Assembly (NCBI GenBank): GCA_963989245.1
Contig: CAXDII010000003.1
Coordinates: forward strand, 1,054,001-1,118,000
Direction of reading: 5' to 3'
DNA: 64,000 nucleotides
Origin: Nansenia antarctica
Taxonomy: Eukaryota > Chordata > Actinopteri > Argentiniformes > Microstomatidae
Within the stretch, counting starts at the first letter, position 1. The number at the start of each line of letters is the position of its first letter. The position numbers and the translations under genes are program-made. The notes under the pieces were generated by a model, which was not told where the DNA came from, did no database searches, and was given only the letters and a program-made list of their open reading frames with translations. This document shows positions 38,900-48,044 of the stretch, one piece after another.

Positions 38900-41070
38900 T
38901 ATGCAAACACTTTCATCCAAAGCAACTTACATTGCAGTGAGTGCATTCAACAACACCTCCATATATAGACCTTAAATAAGCTACTTCAACACCTTCATAT
39001 AGACCTTAAATAAGCTACTTCAACACCTCCATATAGACCTTAAATAAGCTACTTCAACACCTCCATATATACCTTAAATAACCTACTTCAACACCTCCAT
39101 ATAGACCTTAAATAAGCTACTTCAACACCTCCATATAGACCTTAAATAACCTACTTCAACACCTCCATGCGTATGTCCAGAAAATAAGCTGATCTAATAG
39201 AAAACTGAGAAGTGATAGGATGTATATCTTAATGTGATATGATGTACAACATCTCAGTCTTCCAGCTGAAACGTTAGGAGGATTTATTGCAAACTTAACA
39301 ACATACCAGTATTCAGTCACACTTGGCTTCTAAACACCAAGGCCACATCTGGGTGGAAGGGGCGGTGACATGACGCAGGAGGGGACAAGGACATCTCAAC
39401 TCCTACGACCTCGATTCCTCCTTCACTCTCCAGGAGGGAGAGGAGGGGAGAAGATGAGAGGAAGGGAGGAGAGGAAGGGGGAGAGGAAGAGAGGAGAGGA
39501 AGGGGGGAGAGGAAGGGAGGAGAGGAGGAGATGAGAAGAAGGGAGGAGAGGAAGGGGGGAGAGGGTGGGAGGAGGAAGGAGGGAGAGGAAGGGAGGGTAG
39601 GAGGAGAGGACGGGAGAAATTGAGAGAAAATAATCTAGAAAAGGCTAATGTTATGACACAACCTTCTCCCTGATCCGATCAACAAGCACATGTACATACA
39701 GTAGATGATGGTGCAGCCAGAAGACCCCCCCCCCCCCCTTCTTCTTTAGGGCTCCTGCCTCCTTTATACACCTCCCACACTGGGAGCAGTCGTGTTAACT
39801 AGTGTGTGTGTGTTCTCTGGTGTTTCTTTAGGGATCCTGCATGACTGAAACTCTTCCCACACTGGGAGCAGAAGAATGGCTTCTCTCCTGTGTGTATTCT
39901 CTGGTGTGTCTTTAGGTTTCCTGCCCCACTGAAACTCTGCCCACACTGGGAGCAGTGATATGGCTTCTCTCCTGTATGTATTCTCTGGTGTGTCTTTAGG
40001 TTTCCTGCCCCACTGAAACTCAGCCCACACTGGGAGCAGCAGAATGGCTTCTCTCCTGTGTGTATTCTCTGATGACTCTTTAGAACGTCTGCGTGTCTGA
40101 AACTCTTCCCACACTGGGAGCAGTAGAATGGCTTCTCTCCTGTGTGTATTCTCTGGTGTGTCTTTAGGTGTCCTGCCTCACTGAAACTCTGCCCACACTG
40201 GGAGCAGCAGAATGGCTTCTCTCCTGTGTGTATTCTCTGGTGACTCTTTAGGTTTCCTGCCTGACTGACACAACAAATACATAAAGCAGTTTTGCTTTTT
40301 GCCAACTATTATACAGACGTGTTGAAGAAATTCAGATATAATCGTTATATCATGTTCATTTCTGTCTCAGGTTAAAACTATTGATATATTATTGATATAT
40401 TGATATATCACTAGCTAGCTGCAGTACATTAGATTGACAGCAGTGTCTGTGCAATAACAGTATGGAAATTATTGTCATTATGCTACAAACACACTGCCAC
40501 TGACCTGGTCCTGTCTCACAGGTGATGTGAAACTGTTCCAGGTGAGGGAGTGAGTGATTCTGGTAATAGTGAGTTTCCTGCACCCACCAGTAAGGCCGGT
40601 GACCAAACAGAATCCTGAAAACAAGATGGAGTCAGTTGAACATTAAAAACAAAAACAAATGAGTGGCATTCAAATGACATTCAAATAAATGATTGATGCT
40701 GGGCATTGGATCAAAGGATTCATGCAATTGTCATACAGATCACTTTAACAGCTACCGTATTCCAAATTGTACGCATAAACATAATTCACATTCTCTCTAT
40801 CTATCTATCTCTCCCTCTCTCTAACCTCTAATCCAACTAATTACAGGTTTACCATTTGAAAATTAGGTTGAACCAGTCTCCGATAACTGCAACCCATATC
40901 ATCTTAGTGCCGACAAAATGGCTGAGCTGGAACCAGAGAGGGAAATAGACAGAAAAAATGTTATGAGGGTCTCCCACAGATGACATGAAGTTGAGGAAGT
41001 CATGGTAGTCCCTGTAGTTGTGCTGGAGATGCTGGATCACCAACACCTCACTGCTGTGAATGAAGTCCAT
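36453..41070 (-). CDS. g6pc1: Glucose-6-phosphatase catalytic subunit
   Basis: Five exons on the minus strand: 41070-40853, 40615-40506, 37387-37276, 37184-37063, 36970-36453, all with GT/AG borders. It hydrolyses glucose-6-phosphate in the ER membrane, the last step of gluconeogenesis and glycogenolysis. The phosphatase signature is complete: K...RPYWW across the exon 1/2 junction, PSGHAMG in exon 3 (proton-donor histidine), and SRVFIATHFPHQ in exon 4 (phosphoenzyme histidine). The protein has about nine hydrophobic segments and a short lysine-containing tail (EERKLD). Exon 5 starts AGMLVAEAFEHI-like. The start ATG at 41070 opens MDFIHSSEVLVIQHLQ, fitting the family length (about 355 residues). 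Intron 2 is 3.1 kb and holds a zinc-finger exon and repeats. The call is firm; which teleost paralogue is not. Confidence 0.92.
37388..39798. repeat. g6pc intron 2 repeats
   Basis: A 140-bp direct duplication, 37901-38043 and 38381-38524, 480 bp apart. A (TAA)n tract at 38850-38899 followed by a short fish repeat core. About six 34-bp units (CTCCATATAGACCTTAAATA type) at 38957-39170. A purine-rich GGGAGGAGAGGAAG tract at 39420-39615 able to form triplex DNA. A C run at 39726-39738. No exon. Confidence 0.8.
39799..40305 (-). CDS. C2H2 zinc-finger exon
   Basis: Five complete fingers of the form CSQCGKSF-x9-H-QRIH joined by TGEKPF linkers, after one degenerate first finger (CICCVSQAGNL...HQRIH). 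It ends HQRTHTH and a stop. It is typical of the terminal exon of fish KRAB-less zinc-finger genes. It lies in g6pc intron 2 on the same strand. A splice acceptor upstream is plausible but not clear. Its usual N-terminal exon matches the MSEAKSTESLGSQQGPEMVA fragments at 41.7 kb and 43.8 kb, so it may be the remaining part of that gene. DNA-binding specificity unknown. Confidence 0.8.
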   Translation of the reverse strand: MAKSKTALCICCVSQAGNLKSHQRIHTGEKPFCCSQCGQSFSEAGHLKTHQRIHTGEKPFYCSQCGKSFRHADVLKSHQRIHTGEKPFCCSQCGLSFSGAGNLKTHQRIHTGEKPYHCSQCGQSFSGAGNLKTHQRIHTGEKPFFCSQCGKSFSHAGSLKKHQRTHTH

Positions 41071-41149
41071 CTGGGGTTGGCCTCACATACAGTCTCTGGC
41101 ACAACTGGAACAGCTGCTCCCTCGGCCAAAGCTATAACCACCACTCCAT

Positions 41150-41200
41150 GGCTCCCCCTTTTAACCCCAAAGTGATCCGTATTTATATAAAATCCTGGTA
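41150..41200 (-). promoter_or_regulatory. Candidate g6pc promoter
   Basis: A TATATAAAT box on the minus strand at about 41182-41190, some 115 bp before the ATG. Just downstream is ATCACTTTGGGG, which resembles an HNF4-type half-site. Confidence 0.45.
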
Positions 41201-41689
41201 TCATAAATCATTCACCAGCTATGGCAACCATGGGCAGATTGGCATGGTTGGAGTCACCCACAAGATGAAAATAAAACGTTGGGCATCATGAAAACTCAGC
41301 ATTTTAAGGCATGTTACCCAAGGTTGTTTACAGGATAGGTGTGTGGACATTAGATTTTCCACAGGCCATTGCTTTTATTAGTTAATTATTAGTCATTCTA
41401 TCTACTCCTGGGGGCAGTGTGCTCATGCAGATATACTGTTACAGCACTAAACAGGTTTAATATTTCAGATTGCAATGTTATGATTTTGCATTTCCTATTT
41501 CAAGTCCTGTCATCAAATGTTTATGGTTGTTTTTCTAAACTGGAAAAATTGCACTTTCAACATGGCAAAATGGAGAGTTCACTGGGACACTTAATGATTA
41601 TGTTGAGGAACAGTTAGTAGGGATAAATGAGCCAAACCATAATTGACAAGGCCCCATTATCTAGACAACATCCAAGTGCTATATCAAGG

Positions 41690-41859
41690 CTGGCACTAAC
41701 TGTTAAAGGTTGACTGCAGTCCTCCAACTTCACTGCCACCATCTCTGGACCCTGCTGTGAACCCAGGGACTCTGTGGACTTGGCTTCAGACATGGTAGCT
41801 GGGCTGTGAGATGGATATTTCTGCGTTTTCACCAATGTGGAGATACCGGCGTTGCTCAA
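41690..41859 (-). pseudogene. Zinc-finger-protein N-terminal exon, copy 1
   Basis: Reads MSEAKSTESLGSQQGPEMVA and VKLEDCSQPL on the minus strand, then leaves the family at about 41708. Upstream (41071-41690) no other feature is seen. Same exon as 43743-43910. Confidence 0.7.
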
Positions 41860-41942
41860 AACGGCCCTGTGGGAAGTCTTCTGTCCTTATAATATAATAT
41901 TATGGTCATAGAGACGTTACCTTGCTGTCTGTCCTTATATGG

Positions 41943-42195
41943 TCATAGAGACGTTACCTTACAAGCTGGCGACCTCGACGGACTCACTATTCCACTCGTC
42001 TTCAGGGCATGGACTGCCTTCAGGGCTGCTGCTGGACTGTCAAAGTCCACAAACCCATAGCCTTTACATTTATTTGTTGTCTTATCAAGGATGGCCTTAG
42101 CCGATACGATCTTGCCATACGGCTGGCAGAGTTTGACTAGATCCAGGTCGGTGGTTGCCGGGGGCAACCCGCGGATGTACAGGTTGGTTGCTTAA
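41943..42195 (-). pseudogene. RBMS RRM1 exon with splice donor, copy 1
   Basis: Codes for the first RRM from NLYIRG to LKTSGI and then leaves the mRNA sequence at GTGAGTCC, a perfect donor. At the other side it is preceded by TTAAG and intron-like sequence. It is thus a genomic exon copy, not a retrocopy. The identical exon is at 43994-44246. Confidence 0.75.
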
Positions 42196-42657
42196 GACCA
42201 AAATAAAACCAGTAACATCTCACCAAATGAACACTCATTGCAAGCAACATATTTTTTTTCATATATCTGACTAATAAACTACCTGTAAAAATCATTGAAA
42301 TCTTTTATAGAAAAAAACAAACTTTCAATCGCATGCATTTTCAATATCACATCACGCGGTAGGCCTACGTGTCCCATTGCATCAACTTGAGAATCCTTGG
42401 TAGAAAATACACGTCTTTCGTCTACCTATTTTTCTGTATCTTTCTTTTTTGGGAATAATTTGTTTAGTCCATTTACACCTTTTTCCATCCTCCGCCGTAG
42501 TAGTTTCTGTTGACTCCGTCTTCCACAGATGTTTGGTTGAAGCTGCAAAAGAGGGTCCCGGGTCTGGTCCATCAACAGCGGCTGAGACTGCCCTCAATGT
42601 GACATCATCTGTCATCGCCCACAGCATCCATTAGGGCTCACTGAGGTCATCTGCTCA

Positions 42658-43910
42658 TTACTTGCTTTGTTGACTATATGGAGAGGAATTGTTGGACGAA
42701 TCCACCTGCTGCTGCGTGCCGTTTTCAGCAGCAGCCTGCATGTGGGAATACTGGGGGATGTAGGCTCCTTGCATGGCTGTGTTAGCAGGAATGTACGCGC
42801 CGCTGTTCCCCAGTGAGAGATGGCCCATCTGCTGTGTCATCATGGCGGTAGGCTGCATTGACATGGTGTGGTCCACAGAGGGCGACATCACAGCTGCCGG
42901 GTGTTGCATAATGTAAGGCTGATGGGCCATCCAAGAATGATTCTGCACCTGGTAGGTGGAGACAGGAGACATATAAGGAGACATGGCCGTCTGAGCCATC
43001 ATCCTGTTAGTCAGGGTGTACGGAGACGCGTAATACCCATTCTGCATAGCGGCTGAGGATGGATCATAGGCCAGAGTCATCCCACCCAGTCGCAGCTCCG
43101 CCTCCCTGGGCCATGTCCGTCCGTTGGGGACAAACGGACTGTGACTGTGCCTCTTCCTCTGACCATCAGCAAACTTACAGAGCAGGGGCTCAGGGGGCGC
43201 CAAAGTTCCTGGCACCATCTTGATAAACTTCCCATTGAAGTGGGAGATCACTGCGTTGCACTTCTCTGTGGACTCCATCCTGGCGAAGCCCACCCCTCTG
43301 CTGTTCCCACTGTAGTCCCTGAGGACGCGGGTGGAGATGACCTGGCCGAAGGGCCTCAGCAGGCTCTCCAGCTCCTGCTCGTCCACTGACAGGGGCAGGT
43401 TGGAGATGTAGAGGTTGGTAGGGTCCTGCTCCTGCTGCTTAGCCATCTGAGCTTGTATTCCACTCGTCTTCAGGGCATGGACTGCCTTCAGGGCTGCTGC
43501 TGGACTGTCAAAGTCCACAAACCCATAGCCTTTACATTTATTTGTTGTCTTATCAAGGATGGCCTTAGCCGATACAATCTTGCCATACGGCTGGCAGAGT
43601 TTGACTAGATCCAGGTCGGTGGTTGCCGGGGGCAATCTTTCTCCTCCACTTCCTCTTCTATTTCTTCTTTCACCATCATAGCTTTTTCCTCCTCTTCCTC
43701 TCTTCCAGCCACCATCATTTCTTCTTCTTCCTCTTTCACTAACACATTATGTTCCAGTGGTTGACTGCAGTCCTCCAACTTCACTGCCACCATCTCTGGA
43801 CCCTGCTGTGAACCCAGGGACTCTGTGGACTTGGCTTCAGACATGGTAGCTGGGCTGTGAGATGGATATTTCTGCGTTTTCACCAATGTGGAGATACCGG
43901 CGCTGCTCAA
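42658..43910 (-). pseudogene. Chimeric zinc-finger/RBMS retrocopy
   Basis: From 43910 the minus strand has the zinc-finger N-terminal exon (MSEAKSTESLGSQQ..., then a glutamate-rich run) ending GTGGAGGAGAAAG at about 43638. It joins directly to RBMS RRM1 (LPPATTDLDLVKLCQPYGKI), then RRM2 and C-terminus to the stop at 42658 without introns. The RBMS frame alone is open for 325 codons (42658-43635), but the zinc-finger frame enters RBMS out of frame and stops after ten codons. RNP1 motifs KGYGFVDF and RGVGFARM are intact. The joint looks like an exon-exon junction of a chimeric mRNA. Confidence 0.75.
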
Positions 43911-43993
43911 AACGGCCCTGTCGGAAGTCTTCTGTCCTTATAATATAATATTATGGTCATAGAGACGTTACCTTGCTGTCTGTCCTTATATGG

Positions 43994-44246
43994 TCATAGA
44001 GACGTTACCTTACAAGCTGGCGACCTCGACGGACTCACTATTCCACTCGTCTTCAGGGCATGGACTGCCTTCAGGGCTGCTGCTGGACTGTCAAAGTCCA
44101 CAAACCCATAGCCTTTACATTTATTTGTTGTCTTATCAAGGATGGCCTTAGCCGATACGATCTTGCCATACGGCTGGCAGAGTTTGACTAGATCCAGGTC
44201 GGTGGTTGCCGGGGGCAACCCGCGGATGTACAGGTTGGTTGCTTAA
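43994..44246 (-). pseudogene. RBMS RRM1 exon with splice donor, copy 2
   Basis: Duplicate of 41943-42195 within the 2,051-bp repeat; same donor and same intron-like flanks. Confidence 0.75.
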
Positions 44247-44708
44247 GACCAAAATAAAACCAGTAACATCTCACCAAATGAACACTCATTGCAAGCAACA
44301 TATTTTTTTTCATATATCTGACTAATAAACTACCTGTAAAAATCATTGAAATCTTTTATAGAAAAAAACAAACTTTCAATCGCATGCATTTTCAATATCA
44401 CATCACGCGGTAGGCCTACGTGTCCCATTGCATCAACTTGAGAATCCTTGGTAGAAAATACACGTCTTTCGTCTACCTATTTTTCTGTATCTTTCTTTTT
44501 TGGGAATAATTCGTTTAGTCCATTTACACCTTTTTCCATCCTCCGCCGTAGTAGTTTCTGTTGACTCCGTCTTCCACAGATGTTTGGTTGAAGCTGCAAA
44601 AGAGGGTCCCGGGTCTGGTCCATCAACAGCGGCTGAGACTGCCCTCAATGTGACATCATCTGTCATCGCCCACAGCATCCATTAGGGCTCACTGAGGTCA
44701 TCTGCTCA

Positions 44709-45780
44709 TTACTTGCTTTGTTGACTATATGGAGAGGAATTGTTGGACGAATCCACCTGCTGCTGCGTGCCGTTTTCAGCAGCAGCCTGCATGTGGGAAT
44801 ACTGGGGGATGTAGGCTCCTTGCATGGCTGTGTTAGCAGGAATGTACGCGCCGCTGTTCCCCAGTGAGAGATGGCCCATCTGCTGTGTCATCATGGCGGT
44901 AGGCTGCATTGAGATGGTGTGGTCCACAGAGGGCGACATCACAGCTGCCGGGTGTTGCATAATGTAAGGCTGATGGGCCATCCAAGAATGATTCTGCACC
45001 TGGTAGGTGGAGACAGGAGACATATAAGGAGACATGGCCGTCTGAGCCATCATCCTGTTAGTCAGGGTGTACGGAGACGCGTAATACCCATTCTGCATAG
45101 CGGCTGAGGATGGATCATAGGCCAGAGTCATCCCACCCAGTCGCAGCTCCGCCTCCCTGGGCCATGTCCGTCCGTTGGGGACAAACGGACTGTGACTGTG
45201 CCTCTTCCTCTGACCATCAGCAAACTTACAGAGCAGGGGCTCAGGGGGCGCCAAAGTTCCTGGCACCATCTTGATAAACTTCCCATTGAAGTGGGCGATC
45301 ACTGCGTTGCACTTCTCTGTGGACTCCATCCTGGCGAAGCCCACCCCTCTGCTGTTCCCACTGTAGTCCCTGAGGACGCGGGTGGAGATGACCTGGCCGA
45401 AGGGCCTCAGCAGGCTCTCCAGCTCCTGCTCGTCCACTGACAGGGGCAGGTTGGAGATGTAGAGGTTGGTAGGGTCCTGCTCCTGCTGCTTAGCCATCTG
45501 AGCTTGTATTCCACTCGTCTTCAGGGCATGGACTGCCTTCAGGGCTGCTGCTGGACTGTCAAAGTCCACAAACCCATAGCCTTTACATTTATTTGTTGTC
45601 TTATCAAGGATGGCCTTAGCCGATACGATCTTGCCATACGGCTGGCAGAGTTTGACTAGATCCAGGTCGGTGGTTGCCGGGGGCAACCCGCGGATGTACA
45701 GGTTGGTTTTGCTGAGCTGGTCCCAGCCCGTGGTGCTGCTGTTGCTGCTGCTGCTCACCGTGCTGGGGTTGAAATCTGTT
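44709..45780 (-). CDS. RBMS-type RNA-binding protein, intronless copy
   Basis: Open from about 45778 to 44709; reads STVSSSSNSSTTGWDQLSKT, RRM1 (TNLYIRGLPPATTDLDLV; KGYGFVDFDSPAAALKAV), linker QAQMAKQQEQDPTNLYISNL, RRM2 (RGVGFARMESTEKCNAVI), and the long C-terminus ending SSPYSQQSK. About 350 codons, close to family length but lacking the first exon: no ATG is in frame upstream (a GTG at 45758 and a stop above 45778). Family genes have many introns; this copy has none, so it is a retrocopy. It is the best preserved of three. RBMS proteins bind single-stranded DNA and AU-rich RNA. Whether it is RBMS1, 2 or 3 is not settled. Confidence 0.8.
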
Positions 45781-45824
45781 TGCTTGCTGTGACTCTAATC
45801 AATGCATTCTCTCAGCTTCAGAGA

Positions 45825-46393
45825 TGGAGCTTTTTCCCTGGATAAGCTGTGTACAGGTTTTTCGCCTCTGCTTGCCTGCCATGCGCCGAGCTCTCTGGGC
45901 CTCTCCTCAGGGGCCTCCGGTCGGCCTGCGTGCTCGATCTGCTCCGCCGCTGGGGCGCCTGGTCCGGCTAGCCTCGTGAAGGGCTACAGGAGTCTGAGCC
46001 TGGTGGGCTGGGCCGGATGCGCCGGTGGTGGGGCGGGTCGGGTGAGTCGGGTGTGTGGGGTCCCTCGGGGGAGGGAGGTGGGGGAGCCACGGCTTTGCAC
46101 TGGTGGGCAAACTGGATAGTAGTCGCTCTACAACTAGAGGGCTGCAGGGGAATTTTTTTCCCGGATGCACAGCGAACAGGTTTTTTACCCCTGCCTCCTA
46201 CCGACACTGGAACCTGGACACTGAACACTGAACACTGAACATTACACTACACTGGACAATACACTGAACACTGAGCACTTTAGTTAGTTTAATGTTGGTT
46301 GTTGTTGAATGAAATGTCTTAAATGTCTGATTGTTTGATTAATTGATTGTATACACGGTGTTGCGTTTTTATAAAAACCAATAAAAAACACCT
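45825..46393 (+). mobile_element. 570-bp retroelement-like repeat, copy 1
   Basis: Nearly identical to 57633-58199. It has a CG-rich 5' half open in several frames, a run of ACTGAACACTGAACACTG words, and a 3' end AAAAACCAATAAAAAACAC. It sits immediately before a splice acceptor of the mcph1-like exon at 46398. It resembles the 3' end of a LINE; the family is not recognised. Confidence 0.65.
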
Positions 46394-46397
46394 TCAG

Positions 46398-47527
46398 AGA
46401 TGGCAGAGTCCAGATTATCACCTGAACTCGAGCCTTCTCTTGGGAATACACCATCACACATCTCCCAGCTGGGTAAGGACTTGGGAATCCTTTGTTGATT
46501 CTCTGCTTTGGATTGTTCTTGGTCTAATCTGTAATACTTACCTAATGGGAGATGAGTTTGATGATTGATTAAAATGACTGGTTAGAATTAACCTATATTA
46601 CTTCACTTATTCTCATATTTTGTCCATGCAGATACGGATTCTGATGACCCATATGTTGGTGCTCAGCCTTGCTCAAAGAAGAAAGATGGAAAGAAGCAAC
46701 AAGAAGACACTAGTGACAACTGTCCTGGAAAATCCCTGCACAAGAACGACCAGTGGTTGTCACCTTGCAGTGATGTGTCGAGACCAAAATCATTAGATCC
46801 AATTCCTTTCCCTGCTTTATCAGCTGAAGACGAAGGCATAAAACAAGACAAAAAGCCAAGGTTGACCAAAATCAAAAGAGCTGGAGTCAAGAAACAAATT
46901 TCTTCAGAGAGTCCTGATGGTAGCAAGAGTGTGTTTACCTTTGACATGGCTGTTCCAGGAAACTCAAGACGATCAAGCAGAAGTAACAAAGCAAAAGGAT
47001 TACCATCAGTCAACAAAAAACATACAGTGCAGTCCCCCATAGAAAGTAAATCAACCACAAATAAAGATGCTTGTAGTATTTCTGCATCTCTGGCCTCTTT
47101 CACACCGGCAGTTCCGAACGCCGGTTCGCGTTCGCGTGCCGAAACCTCCGAACGTTGGCGCTGTCTGACGAAAGAGCCCGCGTTCATACCAGTGTATCGT
47201 TCGCCAGACAGCGCCAACGTTCAGAGGTTTCGGCACGCGAACGCGAACCGGCGTTCGGAACTGCCGGTGTGTAAGCCCTATCTGTCCGCACGGTCCTTTG
47301 CTCTCTCAAGTGGCTCAGTGAATGCTTCTTCCTGTCCCAATGAAGATGATGGAGCGTTTGAGGACTACTTTTCTCCAGTTAACAACCCACAAAGGCCTCT
47401 TTTGCTCAACTTGCCCTCAAAGACTAAGGTTCAGATCCTCTTTGAACCCAGCCCTGGGAAGAGAAAGAGGGGCAAGAGTGAAACCACAGGGCCTATGTTG
47501 GCCCCTGCCAAGAGAAAAAAAGTGTGA
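46398..47527 (+). pseudogene. mcph1: mcph1 middle exons
   Basis: Exon 46398-46472 (RLSPELEPSLGNTPSHISQL, donor GTAAGG) and a large exon from 46632 (acceptor TCCATGCAG) open to a TGA at 47525. The junction joins in frame (DTDSDDPYVG). The second exon contains a Lys/Arg-rich part and FEDYFSPVNNPQRPLLLNLP. The RLSP and YFSP blocks match the central region of microcephalin, a BRCT protein of chromosome condensation and DNA damage response. No BRCT domain is present. A palindromic MITE lies inside at 47101-47271 in frame. Downstream C-terminal BRCT exons are absent, and N-terminal exons lie further right at 48.9 kb, so the locus is rearranged. Confidence 0.65.
47101..47271. mobile_element. Palindromic MITE inside coding exon
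   Basis: 171 bp, almost entirely two inverted arms of about 75 bp beginning CACACCGGCAGTTCCGAACG, with a loop of about 20 bp near 47185. Length is divisible by three and no stop is present on the plus strand, so the mcph1 frame continues through it and gains 57 codons. Target duplication not certain. Confidence 0.9.
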
Positions 47528-47854
47528 AGGAGACCTCCTGGGAGTCCAACAGAAACAAGGAATTGCCTTGTTGTGATCCTGCCAAACAGAGAGCATTGTC
47601 AACACAGATCCCACACCTCTCAAAATGCAGTTGAACAGAAGCCAGTAAAGCTTTAGATCAGCAGGAAAGTCCAAATGTCCTACCTCATCACAATGAAAAT
47701 GATGTGAATTACTATCATTATAAACACATCACCCTGCAGTATCTTCAGTTGAATTAATGAATGGATTTAATCTAAACTATGTTTTTAGGGCATTTCTGAG
47801 ATTGACAGGACGGACGGATGAGAGAGAGCATGCCCTATGAATGGATTTAATCTT

Positions 47855-47959
47855 AAGGCCAATGCACACGGCGTGCGATTTTGTCGCACGACAACATTCA
47901 ATTCTCAATTCACACCACCGAAGTGTGCGACAAAATCGCACGCCGTGTGCATTGGCCTT
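47855..47959. mobile_element. 105-bp palindromic MITE
   Basis: Arms of about 35 bp starting AAGGCCAATGCACACGGCGT and ending with its reverse complement, with a short unpaired middle. No coding part. Confidence 0.9.
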
Positions 47960-48044
47960 TATATGTATTATTAGAAACAAAGCATCAGGCCAGTTAATCC
48001 CACCATTGTGAATGATGTCATGTTACAGGCACTTTTAATCACAC

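Larger units (their letters stand above)
41709..45790. repeat. 2,051-bp tandem duplication
   Basis: 41709-43759 and 43760 onward match with constant offset 2,051 (e.g. 42167/44218, 42658/44709, 41859/43910), nearly base for base. Each unit carries, in minus-strand order, a zinc-finger N-terminal exon, an RRM1 exon with donor, an RBMS 3' UTR and an RBMS body. The left unit differs at its RBMS 5' end. Confidence 0.9.

Noticed and set aside
44709..45758. Functional RBMS gene start at 45758
   Set aside because: The codon there is GTG and no in-frame ATG lies upstream before a stop; the first exon of the family is missing.
45802..46238. Glycine-rich plus frames and proline-rich minus frames
   Set aside because: They lie in the 570-bp repeat, recur identically at 57.6 kb, and have no coding signature.
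46663..47217. 184-codon minus-strand frame opposite the mcph1 exon
   Set aside because: The plus strand has the recognised motifs and splice sites; the minus frame partly reads the MITE palindrome.
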